In this document: positions 44,481 through 57,712 of the stretch, piece after piece
How positions within the stretch are numbered: position 1 is the first letter of the stretch
How the letters are laid out: each line of letters opens with the position of its first letter
Assembly: GCF_030704535.1 (NCBI RefSeq)
Contig: NC_081810.1
Coordinates: 1,958,501-2,022,500 of the forward strand
From: Vitis vinifera
Lineage: Eukaryota > Streptophyta > Magnoliopsida > Vitales > Vitaceae
Length of the DNA stretch: 64,000 nucleotides
Direction: 5' to 3'
Position numbers and translations under genes: made by a program
Notes under the pieces: generated by a model
The model's input: only the letters and a program-made list of their open reading frames with translations
What the model was told of the DNA's origin: nothing
Databases searched by the model: none

Positions 44481-47035
44481 GCTTTTTCTCCCTCACGCCA
44501 TTTACACACTTTTCAGTTGCAGGGAAAACCGGAAATCCAGTGAAACCGCGGGAAAGAAAAGGGGAAAAAATGCAAACGGCTGGAGACGTGTGTTGCTTTA
44601 TTAAAGGACAAGATTCGATTTTCACTTGCCGACTCCCAATTTCATTAGTCCAACCTCTTCATGCTTTTACGTGCCTACGTATTTTAAAGTAGGCTGCGCT
44701 GAACCTATCCACACATGTTCATACGGTGAGAATTTATTCTTCAATTCATTTTTGGTAAAGCCCTTCATACAACTAACCAAATGTGAAATTTGTTGTAACA
44801 TTCTCGGCTTTCGAATTTTTCTGTTCATCTTCATCCCTATGTTCGTCCTCTTAGGGTCTACCATTTTTGTGATATGGGCTTCCGGGGAAGGTCCTGGTCT
44901 GTGACGATTCGCTGATCAGCAGTTACATGCTTGTTGCTATATTTGCTAGGCATTTCTTTTGTTTCAATGGAGAATTGACCACCTCCAGACGAACTGGAAA
45001 ACAAACTCGAAGGATTTCAACTTTGTAAGTGACAGTGTGTTGATTCATGTTTCAGTTGTTTGTTAGCTTCTTAAGCATCAGCTAGCAAATGAAGCAAATA
45101 TGAGGATGAATCCCAAAAGTGAGTGAAGTGCTGTGAAAAAATTAAATATGAATAAGAATTTAGTTGGAGAAATTAAAAACACACAAGCACACTTAATAAC
45201 ATCGATAATGAGACTATTTAAATATCAATTAACTTTTTATATTTTTATTAATTTAGCGCCGTTTGACCATCTTTTCCAATATTTGTTTTTAAAATCTGTT
45301 TTTATATATGTTGTCGAACTGGTCATCCATCTAACCAAAACCCAAAGCATGCTAAGGTACAAAAGATGAAAAACCAAAAGGAAAAGAAAGCACTCCATTA
45401 GAACTCTCATTATATAAAACATGTACTTCTTTTGTGCAATATATTAGTTATGACTAAAGTGAAATCCTTGCTGACGAATCAGCAACTTGAGTTGCCTAAC
45501 ATAATTAAGCTGAATATCTGATCTTTGCTGATAACCAGGAGCTTGATTTACTTATAATAATTAAGTTGATGTAAACATATAAGACATAATGGAAAAAAAT
45601 ATATGAAATATACTAAGAAATTAAATAATTTGGGATTCTAAAAGCACAGTCATAGTTCAAGTGCCCTTTTTCATTCCTTGTGTTGAAGTCACTCTAGCAT
45701 ATTGTGCTAATGTAATTGATGTGAATAAGAAACTTAAAATGAATAAAATGATTGAGTTTTCAAGTGAAAAAGGATTAATTACAGTGTTTGTTGATCTGAT
45801 GGAATTTGTTTCATGAGAAATTATTTGAAGAAATAAATAAATTCCATCAACCTGTCTAGAAATCATTAAAAAGCATGAAAGTTTATTTTGCAGATAGAAA
45901 GTATGGTAAGCATGAAAAGAAATAAATTTTGTTCCATTAAGTCTTATTTTAAAGTGAAAAGCATTTGGGCTATTTAACAGATTGTTTCATATCTAGCTAT
46001 TAAAAAAAACACGGATTTGTTTCGTTAAAACTTATTTTAGGGAAGGAGATTCATGTATTTCATGACAACAGCAATATGATGTTGATGATAATGAGATGGG
46101 CTTTGGTAATCTGGTTGTGAATGGTTGTCAGAGCAGTGTTGTTGGATAGATTAATAGGAATTGTATGAAGTTTGTATTTGTTATGATTCTATTAATGGAA
46201 AATTCTCTTCTAGAGTATTTTTATGATGTGTTATGCATCATATCCATCTAAATGTCTGTTCTTAAAATGGATGTGTGGAAACAAGAAGTTTTCCCTTTGC
46301 TATAGTTCAAAGTTCTTCCTCGCAATGAAATTCTCTACCTTGAAGTTGGTATTCACCATCTTCATCATCTCCATTGTAGTTTCGTACAATCTAAACATTC
46401 ACCAAAATCTCTTATACCACTTGTTCAATGAGAACTAATTATATACACAAGGGAGGAGATCAAATCCACTATGAACTAGTGAATTCATGTTAATTGATTA
46501 ACAAGTTGAGTTCCCATAAGAAGTAGGTCTTTAAATTCCCAACTTGTTTTCGTTACCATCCCCTACCCGCAACCCCCCGCACTCATCCTCTATGATCTTC
46601 CATTTTGGATAGGAGAAAAGTTTCTAACGTTATATATGTATAAACTCCTATAGACGTATTTTAAAGTAATGAAGGCTTCTTTACACCTAAAACAAATAAT
46701 ATTTGCATAGTTTGGAGCAAGTTAGTACAAATGGTATCAAAGTCGATCTCCAATCTCGATGTGAGGATTTGTTTGGCCTTGTGAAGGGTGTTTGCCTGTT
46801 TGGTCTCACAATCCCATGTGACACACATCGGAGGAAAAAGTTCTTAAGGCTACTTGTGTATGGGCTCCTCTTCACATTGTAAACGCACTTTAAAGGTATG
46901 AGGATCCTTTAAGTCTAAAGTGAACAATATCTATACAATTGGGGGTGTGTTCTTACATGTTTCCTCATTCCCTCTCACACACATTTTTATAATGGGGAAT
47001 GCACCTCATCAATGAGACAAATCTTGGGTCACATA
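44481..47035. other. Array spacer with block X copy 2; no gene recognised
   Basis: 44481-44650 is a less AT-rich stretch with no clear frame. 44890-45085 repeats block X of 32600-32830. From 45100 to 47035 the sequence is AT-rich and unique here. A short frame near 46351 starting MKFSTLKLVF looks like a signal peptide but is only 29 codons and unsupported. A GATACCATTTGTACT-like motif near 46720-46740 is common in plant repeats. Confidence 0.45.
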
Positions 47036-47045
47036 GGCCCATTCC

Positions 47046-48103
47046 AGATTTTTGATAAGAGTACGACAGTTTTAAGAAATAATTCTTAAATTAACGTAGT
47101 AAGAAAAATAATTCCAAATCTATCGTAGTTTTGTCCAAGTAGGAAAGAGAAAATAAATTGGAAGTGAAAAATCGTTTTTTCAAAAGGCGATTTTAAAAAA
47201 AAAATCATCTCTTGAAGAGATGATTTCCCAAAAAAAAAAAATGTATTTGGCTCCCTCACAGATAAGGAAGCATAATAGGGTTTGAGCCGCACCCACAGGC
47301 ATGATTTAGAGATGAGAAGTTGGTCATGTAAATTGCCTGTGTAATGCGACTGGCCTCATTTTTTGGGTATTGAAATTTGCACAACATTTTCAGTCCATAT
47401 TATTATATCCATCCAGTATAGGAGAAATCTAGATCTTATTGTGTTGTATCCAATTTTCAAATTTTTGGAATAGATAAATATTATTTATTTTATATTAAAT
47501 TTAGTATACTATTTATAAATTAAATTTAGTAAATAAAATTAATTAATTTTATAATATGTATTTTTAATAATTATATTATTGTATAAGTATAATAGGAAAT
47601 GGAAAAATGAATTTTTAAGGTTTTTTTTTTGTTTTTTGGAAAATCGTCTCTTAAAGACACAATTTCTAACCTTTTTGTTTGTTTTTTATTTAATAAATTA
47701 ATAATAATTTTTTTAAACTCAATTTTCACATAAAATTGATAATAATTTAAAAAAAAAATTGCAAAGTGAAAGAAAAAAAATAATATATAAATGTTATTTA
47801 TCTTATATTAAATTTAATATATTATTTATATATTCAATTTAGTAAATAAAATTAATTAATTTTATAATATATATATTTTTAATAATTGTATTATTATATA
47901 AATAGAACAAATAATGAAAAAACAGATTTTTTAAGATTTTGTTTTTGTTTTTGTTTTTTTTTTTAAGTGAGAATTTATAACTTTTGCGTTGCCCACTTTG
48001 CTTTTTGCTTTTTTTAGGATTAATTGTCATGTGAAAATCGTCTCTTGAAGAGACGATTTCCCACTTGATTTTTATTTTTCTTTTTTCTAGTGAGAATTTC
48101 TCT

Positions 48104-48137
<34 letters not shown>

Positions 48138-50995
48138 CACTACAAGAAAATTGACTTTTAGCGACAAAATATTTTGTCACTGAAAGTCTAAATTTCGTCT
48201 TCAAAAACATTCCCCAACGAAAATTCTTTCGTGCCTTGTTCATCGCCCTAGACCCGTCGCTAAAAGTTTTGTGACAAAAATCTTATTTCGTCGCCCAAAG
48301 TTTTCCTTGATGAAATAAAATTTTGTCACTGAAGGTGTTTTCCAACAAAATATTTCATCGACAAAAGTAAGAATTTTTGTCACGAAAAAAATAAAATTTG
48401 TCCCAAAAGTTGTCAATATTTAATGCCAACGAATTTTATTTTTATTGCCAAATATTTTTGGTAACAAATTAATTTCGTCGGTGATAGTCTACCGTCTTTG
48501 TTAGTTGTCTTGGCCACGCCCCAGGCCTTCGCCATTCACCCACAGTGTTAGCTCACCCGTCAAACATGTGACCAAGCTCTGATACCACTTGTAGATCGAG
48601 GTGCTCCGTACTTCCCAATGAGTCACTCATCCTAAGATTTCTTTGACTGCAGCACGCTTAACCATAGAGTATTTTATGACAAGGCCCCCATTTGTTCTGA
48701 AAACCAATTGGTGATCAGAATTGCGACCTTATATTATTTAAGGTCACTCTCCATAGTCGACATGAATTTGACTTGAACTCAATTATACTCAACCCAAAAT
48801 CATGAAAGGGTGTTAGATTCAAGTCATATTGACAAGTCATATCAAATTTTGTCACCTCTAAACAAACCTAATGTTGAATGAGAACAAATTAGAGGACTAT
48901 AGTTTATTAATAGCTAGAATAAATTCAATTCCAGACTTATGGATTAAAGTGATAAATTTGAAATATAAAATAAAAGTATAATTGAAAGACAATGTTAGGA
49001 GAATGTCAAAGTGTAATACTCATATTGACATTAATAAAATAATGATCAAAATGAAATTAGGATTTTACATCATTTTTTTTCTTTCCCTTTCTCATCTATT
49101 CCAAACAAAAATATCAAACATAATAAAACACTATAAATATAAATCATATAATAATTTATGATATATTTCAATTATTTTTATAACTACATTTGTTTTAAAT
49201 ATTTGATTAAAAATGCATACAAGTATAAAAACTCCTTTACAAGTTAATAGCCATAGAAGTTACTATTTTGCGGTATAATTTAAGATTTTATTCTTAATAA
49301 CTAATCAATTTTGATAAATTAGTAATTAATAATTAAAAATAATAAATATATAATTGATCAATAAAAAATAAAATAACCAATTATTAATAAAGATGTGGTT
49401 GAAAACTTTTAAAAAAACTTTATATTTATATAGAATTTCATATGTGCTATATATATCAGACATTTTTTATTTTGTAAATAAAAAAATAGAGCTAGGCATA
49501 TAGTACTTACAATATATTATATCATATAATATTTAACTTATACTTATTTATTTATTAATAATATATGATATCTTCGTACACATAAATAATATTTGGCATT
49601 TTATGTAGGTAGAATGTTTTTATAGATACTAGACAATTTATTTGAGAAAGTTAATTTTGACCAATTATTTAAAAACCAAGTAATAATTAAAAAAAAAATC
49701 TATTAATTTAAACTAGGTAACTAAATGTTAGTATAAATTTACTTCTTGAGTGGATAAGGTATGATTTTGAATAAATTTACTTATTCATAGCTAACATAAA
49801 TTTAATACTACATTGGACTTGTATGGATAACTTTTACCTAATATAATAAAAATCATTTAGTAGTATTTATGTATGTGTAGCACCATATAATAATATTGAA
49901 ATTTAAATAAATTTATATCATAGGATGTAATCTTACATATCTTGGATTATCTATTGTTATTATATTTATATATAAAAATATAAATAACATATTACACTAT
50001 AAATATTAATTGCTTAAATAATTTACATTTTTGTAATTTCATAACAATACTATTATTACATAATAGAACATTTAAATTTAAATAAATCTACATTCTAGTA
50101 TTTAATTTTGTGGATCCTTAATTTTTATTATTATTTATATAAATAAAATATTATAGTATAAATATTAAGTGTCAACAAATATATATTGTATTATTTCATA
50201 GTATAAATAATCTACTTATTTATTAATATTCTTTATTAATATCACAATTTAATAACATTATTTGGTGACAAAATTACTCAATTTGTCAGGAAATAATATA
50301 ATTACCGACGAAACCATTTTGTAAGCAAAAATAGATAAAAGGTTGCAACTTTTAGTGAGGAAATTATTTTCATCACCAAAAATTATAATTAGTGATAAAT
50401 ATTTTCATAGGGAAATAGTTTATTTTTGTCACAAAAGTGTTTGCGCCAAAAAAAAAACGCCAAATTTTCCCGCCACATCTTTTAGCGACAAAAATTTCAA
50501 ATTCGTTAGGAAAAGTTTGTAGAAAATTGGCATTATTGACAACATCTAAAATTTCATCGGTAAAAGTTACTTTTAGCGACAAAATTAGAATTCGCCCCTA
50601 AATTTTTGTCACGAAAAGTACATTTTCTTGTAGTTATATTATATTTTTGTGTAAATAGTCTCTTATGTGTTTTTTTTTTTTAAGTGACTCTCATATATAT
50701 ATATATATGCAAATCGTCTCATTAAGATACGATTTCTCACTTGATTTTATTTTTTTTTAAATCATTTTTTGAAAAAACGATTTCTCACTTCTTATTTATT
50801 TATTTTTTTTTGAAAATCATCTCTTCAAGAGACTATTTCTCATTTCATTTATTTTATCTTACTAATACGATTTTTCACTTTCAATTTATTTATTTATTTT
50901 TTTATTTGGACAAAAATATGATAGATTTGAATTTATTTTTCTTAAGATAATTAAGGAATTATTTTTTAAAATCCTCGTACTCTTGTCAAAAATCT
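47046..50995. mobile_element. Mutator-like (MULE) element with long inverted ends, carrying a nested CACTA-like element
   Basis: The left end AGATTTTTGATAAGAGTACG and the inverted right end AGATTTTTGACAAGAGTACG differ at one position in 20. Similarity continues for about 150 bases (AATAATTC, CAAATCTATC, TTTTGTCCAA, GAAGTGAAAAATCG). The element is bounded by the 10-bp direct repeat GGCCCATTCC (47036-47045 and 50996-51005); MULE target duplications are usually 9-10 bp. Subterminal near-palindromes of the type ATCGTCTCTTGAAGAGACGAT recur at about 47208, 48037, 50706 and 50815. A 2.5-kb CACTA-like element sits inside at 48138-50635, leaving about 1.45 kb of original element. No transposase is present. 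Confidence 0.82.
48138..50635. mobile_element. Non-autonomous CACTA-like transposon, about 2.5 kb
   Basis: It begins CACTACAAGAAAATTGACTT and ends ATTTTCTTGTAGT plus one altered base, the signature of CACTA (EnSpm) ends. It is flanked by ATA on both sides (48135-48137 and 50636-50638), fitting the 3-bp target duplication. Both ends have many TTTAGCGACAAAA/TTTTGTCGC-type subterminal repeats. The interior has a less AT-rich block (48480-48720) with CTCTGATACCACTTGTAGAT but no transposase. Confidence 0.82.
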
Positions 50996-51140
50996 GGCCC
51001 ATTCCTCTATTCTATCTATGTCACTTCAGTAGGGGGAAGTTTGATAATATCAAGAGAGCAATAGAGCAGACGGAAAATTATTATATTTTTAAAGTGTCAT
51101 AAATTTAAAAATATTTTTAAAAATTATTATATTTTTTTTC

Positions 51141-51595
51141 AAAATCTTAAGCCGGTCAAGTTGATGGGACTTAGAGGCCACGTTGGCTCAACCAAAAACT
51201 TCTCCTTCTATTTTGTTTTTTTTTTTATTTTATCTTTGTACATTTCCTAAAATATTAACAAACTTTGCTAAGTTTTGAATGAAATTGAAGATAAAATTCT
51301 AATAAACTATACTAAGAGAAAAATCAATCTCCCTACTCTTCCCCCTCGAAATAAACTAATAATAATAATGATATTGTTAATAGGTCTCAAATTAACAAGA
51401 GAATCATTTACCCTACTAGATTGTAATGATATGTATAGTGTATAACATAAGAGCAGTAGCTGTCTACAATTTCATCAATGTATTCTAATATTTACAAAAA
51501 AAAATAAAAAATAAAAATGAAGATATTCAACATTAACCATGTTGTCACGAAAGAAATAAAAAATAGTTTGTCAAACTCATAGGTATTGACTACTC
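51141..51595. repeat. 3' flank of the NPF-like genes, copy 3 of 4
   Basis: CAAAATCTTAAGCCGGTCAA starts the block; it continues collinearly with copy 1 through TTTCATCAATGTATTCTAAT and AACCATGTTGTCAC into the 3' end of the gene. It is the uninterrupted version of the site that carries the 1.94-kb insertion in copy 1. Confidence 0.8.
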
Positions 51596-51598
51596 ACT

Positions 51599-53739
51599 TC
51601 AAGAGATAAAAATGGATTGAAGCTGCGTTGAAATGTCCAAATTAACTTCCATTGTGATTTCTTGTAGCTGTATACCTTCATCCGCCACCTCCTCCTTTGT
51701 TGAGTAAAATGTTGATACGAAGAAGAACCAACATAGGTTTATCCAAGCCATGACTGTTATCATCCGGTAATAATTGTCCAAACGACTCTGGTTTAAGGTG
51801 TTGCCAAACCACCCTCCACATGCTGAAACACAAACTAAACTGAGGAAGCTACCGATCACAATAGGAATGGTATTGAATACCTCTGATCCATAGTCCTCCA
51901 TAGATTTTGAAACATGATACCTGAAGAACTCGTCCAGCCCACTTATAGCAAGCCCTTCCGCAAGTCCCCACAGGCAGAATTGGGGAGCCAGCCACGAGTC
52001 ACTCATGGGCACTTTTGTGTCTTCTGACATGCCTACTAATCCCCTTTCGTGAGCTATTTTCAATCTCTGAACTTCAACTTGCCATGCAAAACTAGGGCAT
52101 AATACAGAAAACATCATTCCAAGACAAATTATCATTTTGAGAGCAAGATTTTGTTGGCTTTTAGAGATCCAACTTGACACCAGGAGCTTACACAGATATG
52201 CTACAACCTCCTTTAACACGTCCTTACCTAAAAGGAAACTAGTAGTAGTGATTGGATGAGCCTCCATGTTGTCATCTTGCATAATAAAGAAAGTGTTTGC
52301 AGTTGACATTGCCAGACCAAACACGATAAAAGCACTCCACATAGGAATCATTCTTAGAAGAAGCTTTGCTACATTTCCTTGTTTCACAGAACAAAGTGGT
52401 GAGCTTTTCTGTTGTGCTTCTGCACCAGCAGTCGGTGATGATTCGGGCAGTTGATTTCCATCGTTCTTGAAGGGCTGATCAGGAGGAAGAGTTTCTTGAT
52501 CCTTTTTGAGGCAATACGCATCAGAAGTATCAGGGTACTTGAGATGCCTTTTGGTGCTCTCAGTTTTTGTGCTGGGATGTCTCTGATGGGAGAGGCAAGT
52601 GGCCCCCAAGGAAAAGAAGCCAGCAGCTCCTATCATACACATTGAATTCAAGAACAATCTTGGCCAAGATTCATCGAAATTTAAGGGAGTGAAAAACACA
52701 AACAAGAACCCAGCTGGGGACAACCATATATTTATAAGCCACCGTGCTCCATTACGATCGATATCTGGTATGTTTTCAGAGCCAGCTATTAACTCATCCA
52801 AAAGAAATGTTTTTAAGAAAGGCACTCCTCCAAATTTACCAATTGCTATTGGAACAGAAAGAAACATGTATAGTCCAAAATTGGTCTCTGGAATTCGGTT
52901 TGAGGCTGATAGGTATAACATCATTAGACTCTGCAACAACAATTTTGGACTTCTTTTAAGAATAAATTGATTAAAACAAAATTACAGGGCAACATAAGCT
53001 ATGTGCTTGACAAAACTAGATACAACAAGATATAAAACGAAATGGAGTAATCGCAACTGTTTCCAAACGAATTAATGGGTGATGATTTCTCTTATATTTC
53101 AATCAATCATCACCCTCAATGTTCAATTTCTAGGGTTTCAGATCCATTACCCTTTGTAAATTGATCAAATCGTCGGTAGTAGCTTGATGACTAACATTTC
53201 TGATCATGAACTTAAAATTTTCAACTACTTGATATAAAAGTAGTAGATTGGAAAAAAAATGTGAGCAATATGAAGAAGATTTTCTTTCTGCTACAAAATT
53301 TATGCGTTTCATTTCACCTACTCCAACGGAAGAAACTTACCAGACTGAAGGAAGCAGTTGAAAAGATAATAATCTTTCTAAAATTAGACCTTCTGGAATA
53401 GCCCCACGCTCTCACCACTATTTGTAGCCACTCCCGCACATTCACAAGTAGTGCTGATCTGCGTATGGTGTCTTTGTTCAAAGTAGCAGTGAAGTATGTC
53501 ACCAGGACACTCGCTACGTTATAATTCACAACGTTGAGGCAGTAAACCGCAGCTATAAGAAAATTTTAGAAAAATTTCAAATTAATGAACTCCCAGGACT
53601 TGATTTATGTAATAATCAAAAATTAAATTTCTAGCTGGAAAATACCTGTGATGAATAAGGCCACCTTACAGAAGCAAATGTAATATTTCACCTGACCCTT
53701 GATCCATCCACTCACCCTCTTGACAACATCTTTCTCCAT
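51599..53739 (-). CDS. NRT1/PTR (NPF) family transporter-like protein, array copy 3
   Basis: Minus-strand exons 53739-53646, 53552-53341 and 52930-51599 have the same phases and the same first two lengths (94 and 212) as copy 1. They give 545 residues. The motifs match: LLRMIPMWSAFIVFG, FLLGKDVLKEV, SFAWQVEVQRLKIAHERGL, VPMSDSWLAPQFCLWGLAEG, GLDEFFRYHV, IGSFLSLVC, WFGNTLNQSRLDNYYRMI. The C-terminus is extended relative to copy 1 (EITMEVNLDISTQLQ). As in copy 1, the helix-1 ExxER proton-coupling motif of the family is not seen. The 5' leader holds an expanded (GA)n tract where copy 1 has only a few repeats. The frame is intact, so it is a plausible active paralogue of 35424-38270; substrate unknown. 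Confidence 0.83.
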
Positions 53740-53807
53740 TTCTGCAAAGCAGCTGAAGCTTTTTTTCTTTAACTACTGACCACAAAGAAAAGTAAGGAAG
53801 AAACGGT

Positions 53808-53810
<3 letters not shown>

Positions 53811-53839
<29 letters not shown>
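53811..53839. repeat. (GA)n microsatellite in the leader or promoter of NPF-like copy 3
   Basis: About 14 GA repeats between AACGGTACT and GGATGAGATGAATCAGAAGG. The same place in copy 1 (about 38358-38367) has only about five, so the tract expanded after duplication or contracted in copy 1. Confidence 0.95.
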
Positions 53840-53843
<4 letters not shown>

Positions 53844-54190
53844 AGATGAATCAGAAGGACTAAGGCTAATATTTATAGAAAGGAAATAAATGAGACTACA
53901 TAGTTGAATATTGACTTAATTATAGTTTCTTCTCTCTAATCCAATGTATGTGGGCAGACAGTTGGACTAACTTGGAAGTTTGGAACCCAATCAAACCAGT
54001 TCCTTAACCGCGTAAAATTCGATCATGTTGACCATAGAGACGAGCGCTCATATTAGTAACACTACCAAACTATAGAGGGCCATTTTCCCTGCTTTTTCCC
54101 AGTTTCCAGGTTCTGTCACGGTTAGGCCCTGGTTCTGTTGTGTATATCTACCATATTTAGGTCAAGTTCATCTCTACCCACATAATCCAT

Positions 54191-54395
54191 TTAGCTTATG
54201 TTTGATTGGGGAAAATTTTGATGGAAAATGCTATGGAAAGAGAATAAAGAGGAAATACAAAATAAAAGAAAATGTAAAGGAAAATAAAATATAGATTTAA
54301 AATTAATAAATTATTTTTAAATATACTTCAAACTTTTTCATCGATTTAACTCTTTTATATATAGATTAAATCATTTAAAAATATATAAAATTTTA
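54191..54395. mobile_element. Truncated MITE of the TATGTTTGGTTCC family
   Basis: It begins CTTATGTTTGATTGGGGAAA and follows the 32086 element through GGAAAATGCTATGGAAAG, TAGATTTAAAATTAATAAAT and ATTAAATCATTTAAA. The right end is missing: it stops abruptly where the third copy of the 5'-flank repeat begins. Confidence 0.6.
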
Positions 54396-56189
54396 AATTC
54401 CGTGACCGCGTAAAATTCCATCACGTTGACCATAGTGGCGAGCGCCGAAATTAGTAACAGTGCCATGCAGTGGCTGGCGTTTTACCCTGCTTTTTCGCAG
54501 TTTCCAGGATGCGAGAGCTTGGTCAACTTCATGTCAACCCACGTGATTCATTAAGTAAATTGGATTCCATGGTCAAAAAGTGCTTTTCGTTACCATGCTT
54601 CTACTTTTTGACCAATGAAAATATGACACATGTAAAGTTTACATGAATGAAATTGAAAAAAAAACAATACTACAACCGTGTATTTTTAAAGGGAATGAAT
54701 CTCGCATTTAATTTATCTTACAACAACCGATTATGTTATTCAATAAATTATTTTATAAAAGTTATAAAATATTTAAAAATTTCAGAAAATAAAAATTTTG
54801 TGAAATAAAAGTTGTCACTTATTTTATGATGTAAAGTTATAACAATGTTGTGAAAAAACCATTTATAAATAAATTAAAATAAGTATTTATTGTTAAAAAT
54901 TAGAATAGTGATCAATTTAATTACCAATAGAAAATTGTATTAATATTTTTTTTTACTAAAAATTCTTAAAATTGAAAAAAGTGTAAAATATCGAGGTTGC
55001 GAAGTTTCTCACATTCTTCATGCTACTCTCTACATTATTCGTACCCTCTCTAATTTTTTAGTGTTTTTTTTTTAAAAAAAAATTGATACTTTTTATTATT
55101 TATAAGTCTAATTAATATGGATAAATAATATTATTACATTTTCAAGTGGAAAAATATTTTGAGATTGAAAAAAGTGTAAAATATCGAGGGTACGAAATTC
55201 CTCACATTCTTCATATATTTTATTGATAAATTCAAAATCCAAAAAAATCACTTTTATAGATAATACATTTTGGGGAAAATAGTTTTCATTTCATGCATTA
55301 GAAAAGTAACTTCATGCATGTTTCCAGGAGTGTCCTCTAATTAGCTTAAGGTGGACTATCACCTATATAAGATAAATTGACAAGTACATTTGATTGGACC
55401 TTCTTATCGTAGTTGTCATATTATTCATTACTTCTTCAACCTCTACATCAAATATACCACTTAAAATAGTAATATAATTTTTACTTAAAAGTAATTAAAA
55501 GTACCATTGTAAATAGAAAGATATACTAGCCTTCTACATTAAACATGCCACTAGAGATAGTAATATTATTTTTTCCTAAAAGTCACAATGTTAGTGATTA
55601 AAAGTACTACGGTAGATAGTAGGATGTGTTAAGCCTATTAAGTTTTTTTATTATCGTTGTTATGAATTTGAGAGTGATTATTAAAAAATATGCCCAAAAA
55701 AATACATATAATATACTTTTAAAAAATATTATTTATTAAAATAAAAACAATTTTAATGTTTTACATGTTTAATTAAACAAAAATGTACTTTTTTTTACAT
55801 ATTTAATAAAAAAACATTAGTTTTTTTTTTTTTTAATATCAATAGATTATGATGGGAATTGTGAAATTTATATTTAAAAATTTAATGGAAACACTTTTTA
55901 AATTTTTATTTTACATACCTTCAATACTAATTTTTTGAAGACTAATCATTACTAATTTTTTGTTGAATGAAATTAAAGGTAAGTTGATATTTTTTTAATA
56001 TTATTTTTCTATTTTATTTTGAAGAAAACAAAAAATTTGAATGGTGTTTTTTTATTTATTTATGTTTTAAAAATTAGGTTTAATATCATATAAAAAATTT
56101 TAAAATTAAAAATATAAAATATGAGATCCATAACATGAAAATTATAAAAATTATAAATATAAAAATATTATGAATACCAAACAAAATAA

Positions 56190-56254
<65 letters not shown>

Positions 56255-56800
56255 GAAATCAATATTATTTAAAATATTAGTATTTATTTATTTATTAGAT
56301 TATTAATTATTATAGGTGCCTATATTTTTATATTAAAAATTAATTTATTTTAATGTATATAAAGAAAATGAAAAACATAATGACTAAATGAATGGTACTT
56401 TAAAAAAAAATAAAAGTTGCTTTTTTAATTAAGTAGATTTTAAAAAATAAGGAAAATAGGTGAGAATTATTTTATAAAATTAATTAAAATCAAAATATTT
56501 AAAAAGAACAAAACTTAATTAATATAAAACTTAATTTAATTTGGTAAGAAGATGGGAATGGGACGGACGGGAGTGGGGAGGGAAAAAAAAGAGATGAAAA
56601 GAAAAAAAAGAGGTCGAGGGAGGTCCAAAAATTATGTCGTTCAAGTGAGGAAAAAAAAAAAATAATAAGGTAAAAAGGAAAAAAAAAAAAAAAGTGAGAG
56701 GGTAGCGTTGAAAATATGTATAAAGTTATTATTCTAGTAGCTAAAATGAGAATGATTTTATCTTAAATATACTCTCAATAAAAGTGACTTTTTTGGTTTT
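54396..56800. repeat. Third copy of the NPF-like 5' flank repeat
   Basis: From ATTCCGTGACCGCGTAAAAT and GGCGAGCGCCGAAATTAG through to AGTAGCTAAAATGAGAATGA the sequence is collinear with 40920-43260. It shares with copy 2 the GGACGGGAGTGGGGAGGG and GAATGAATCTCGCATTTAAT segments missing from copy 1, so copies 2 and 3 are closer to each other. A long (AT)n tract lies at about 56195-56250. No gene is visible. Confidence 0.88.
56195..56250. repeat. (AT)n microsatellite
   Basis: About 28 uninterrupted AT repeats. The equivalent site in the neighbouring copy (about 42724-42742) is much shorter. Confidence 0.97.
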
Positions 56801-56872
56801 GAATTTATTGGTACTTTATGGATAAGAAATTTTACCCAATTCCCCTTTTAAAAATTATTATATTTTTTTTCA

Positions 56873-57064
56873 AAATCTTAAGCTGGCCAAGTTGATGGGA
56901 CTTGGACACGTTTGGCACAACCAAAAACTTCTACTTCTATTTTGTTTTGTATTTTTTTTTTTTCATCTTTGTACATTCCCTAAAATATTAGCAAACTATG
57001 CAAAGTTTGAATGAAATTTAAGATAAAATTCTAATAAACTCTAATAAGAGAGAAAAATCAATGC
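56873..57064. repeat. 3' flank of the NPF-like genes, copy 4 of 4
   Basis: CAAAATCTTAAGCTGGCCAA begins the block, which stays nearly identical to 43376-43567 up to AAATCAATGC, where the hAT-like element is inserted. Confidence 0.8.
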
Positions 57065-57072
57065 ACTTACTC

Positions 57073-57663
57073 CAAGGAAGAAAATATTGCCGAAATTAGG
57101 CGATATTTCAGCGAAATATCGGTGTGTCAGCACCCACCAACACGATATATAGCACGGATATATCGCCTGATCAACGGTTGGTTAACACAGGCAGTCAACA
57201 GTCAAAGCTCAAAATTGAGCCTTTTTTTTTTCCTGCTGGGGGTTCGAATCCCCCTAACAAAAGGTTCAAAGTGCATCCCCAGCTCCACTAAGACAAATGT
57301 GCCCTTTGATAAATAATATGCACTAAAGAAATATATATCAAAACTTAGGATATAAATAAAATATTAAAAAAACACTTTAAATAACAAATTAATTATAACT
57401 ATTTTATAATTAAATGAAAATTTTTCATTTAATTGATTAGTAAAAATATATCATAATTTTATTCATAGTGTTTTTAATATTATTAATATATTAAAAATTT
57501 ATACATTTATCATCATTTATTTTATAATATATCATAATTTTAATATTAAATAGATTTTAAAATTAAACATATTATAATCACAATATTATCATCAAATAAT
57601 ATTTTATATAATTCAATAATCAATATACACTTATCAAATTTATATTTTTTATTAACATGTACA

Positions 57664-57712
<49 letters not shown>

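Noticed and set aside
46351..46438. Short frame resembling a signal peptide (MKFSTLKLVF)
   Set aside because: Only 29 codons, no mature-peptide motif, in an AT-rich spacer without other gene signals.
57225..57265. GGGGGTTCGAATCCCCC, resembling the T-arm of a tRNA
   Set aside because: No acceptor stem, D-arm or anticodon arm could be placed upstream; the region is the interior of a hAT-like element and the match is to the T-arm only.
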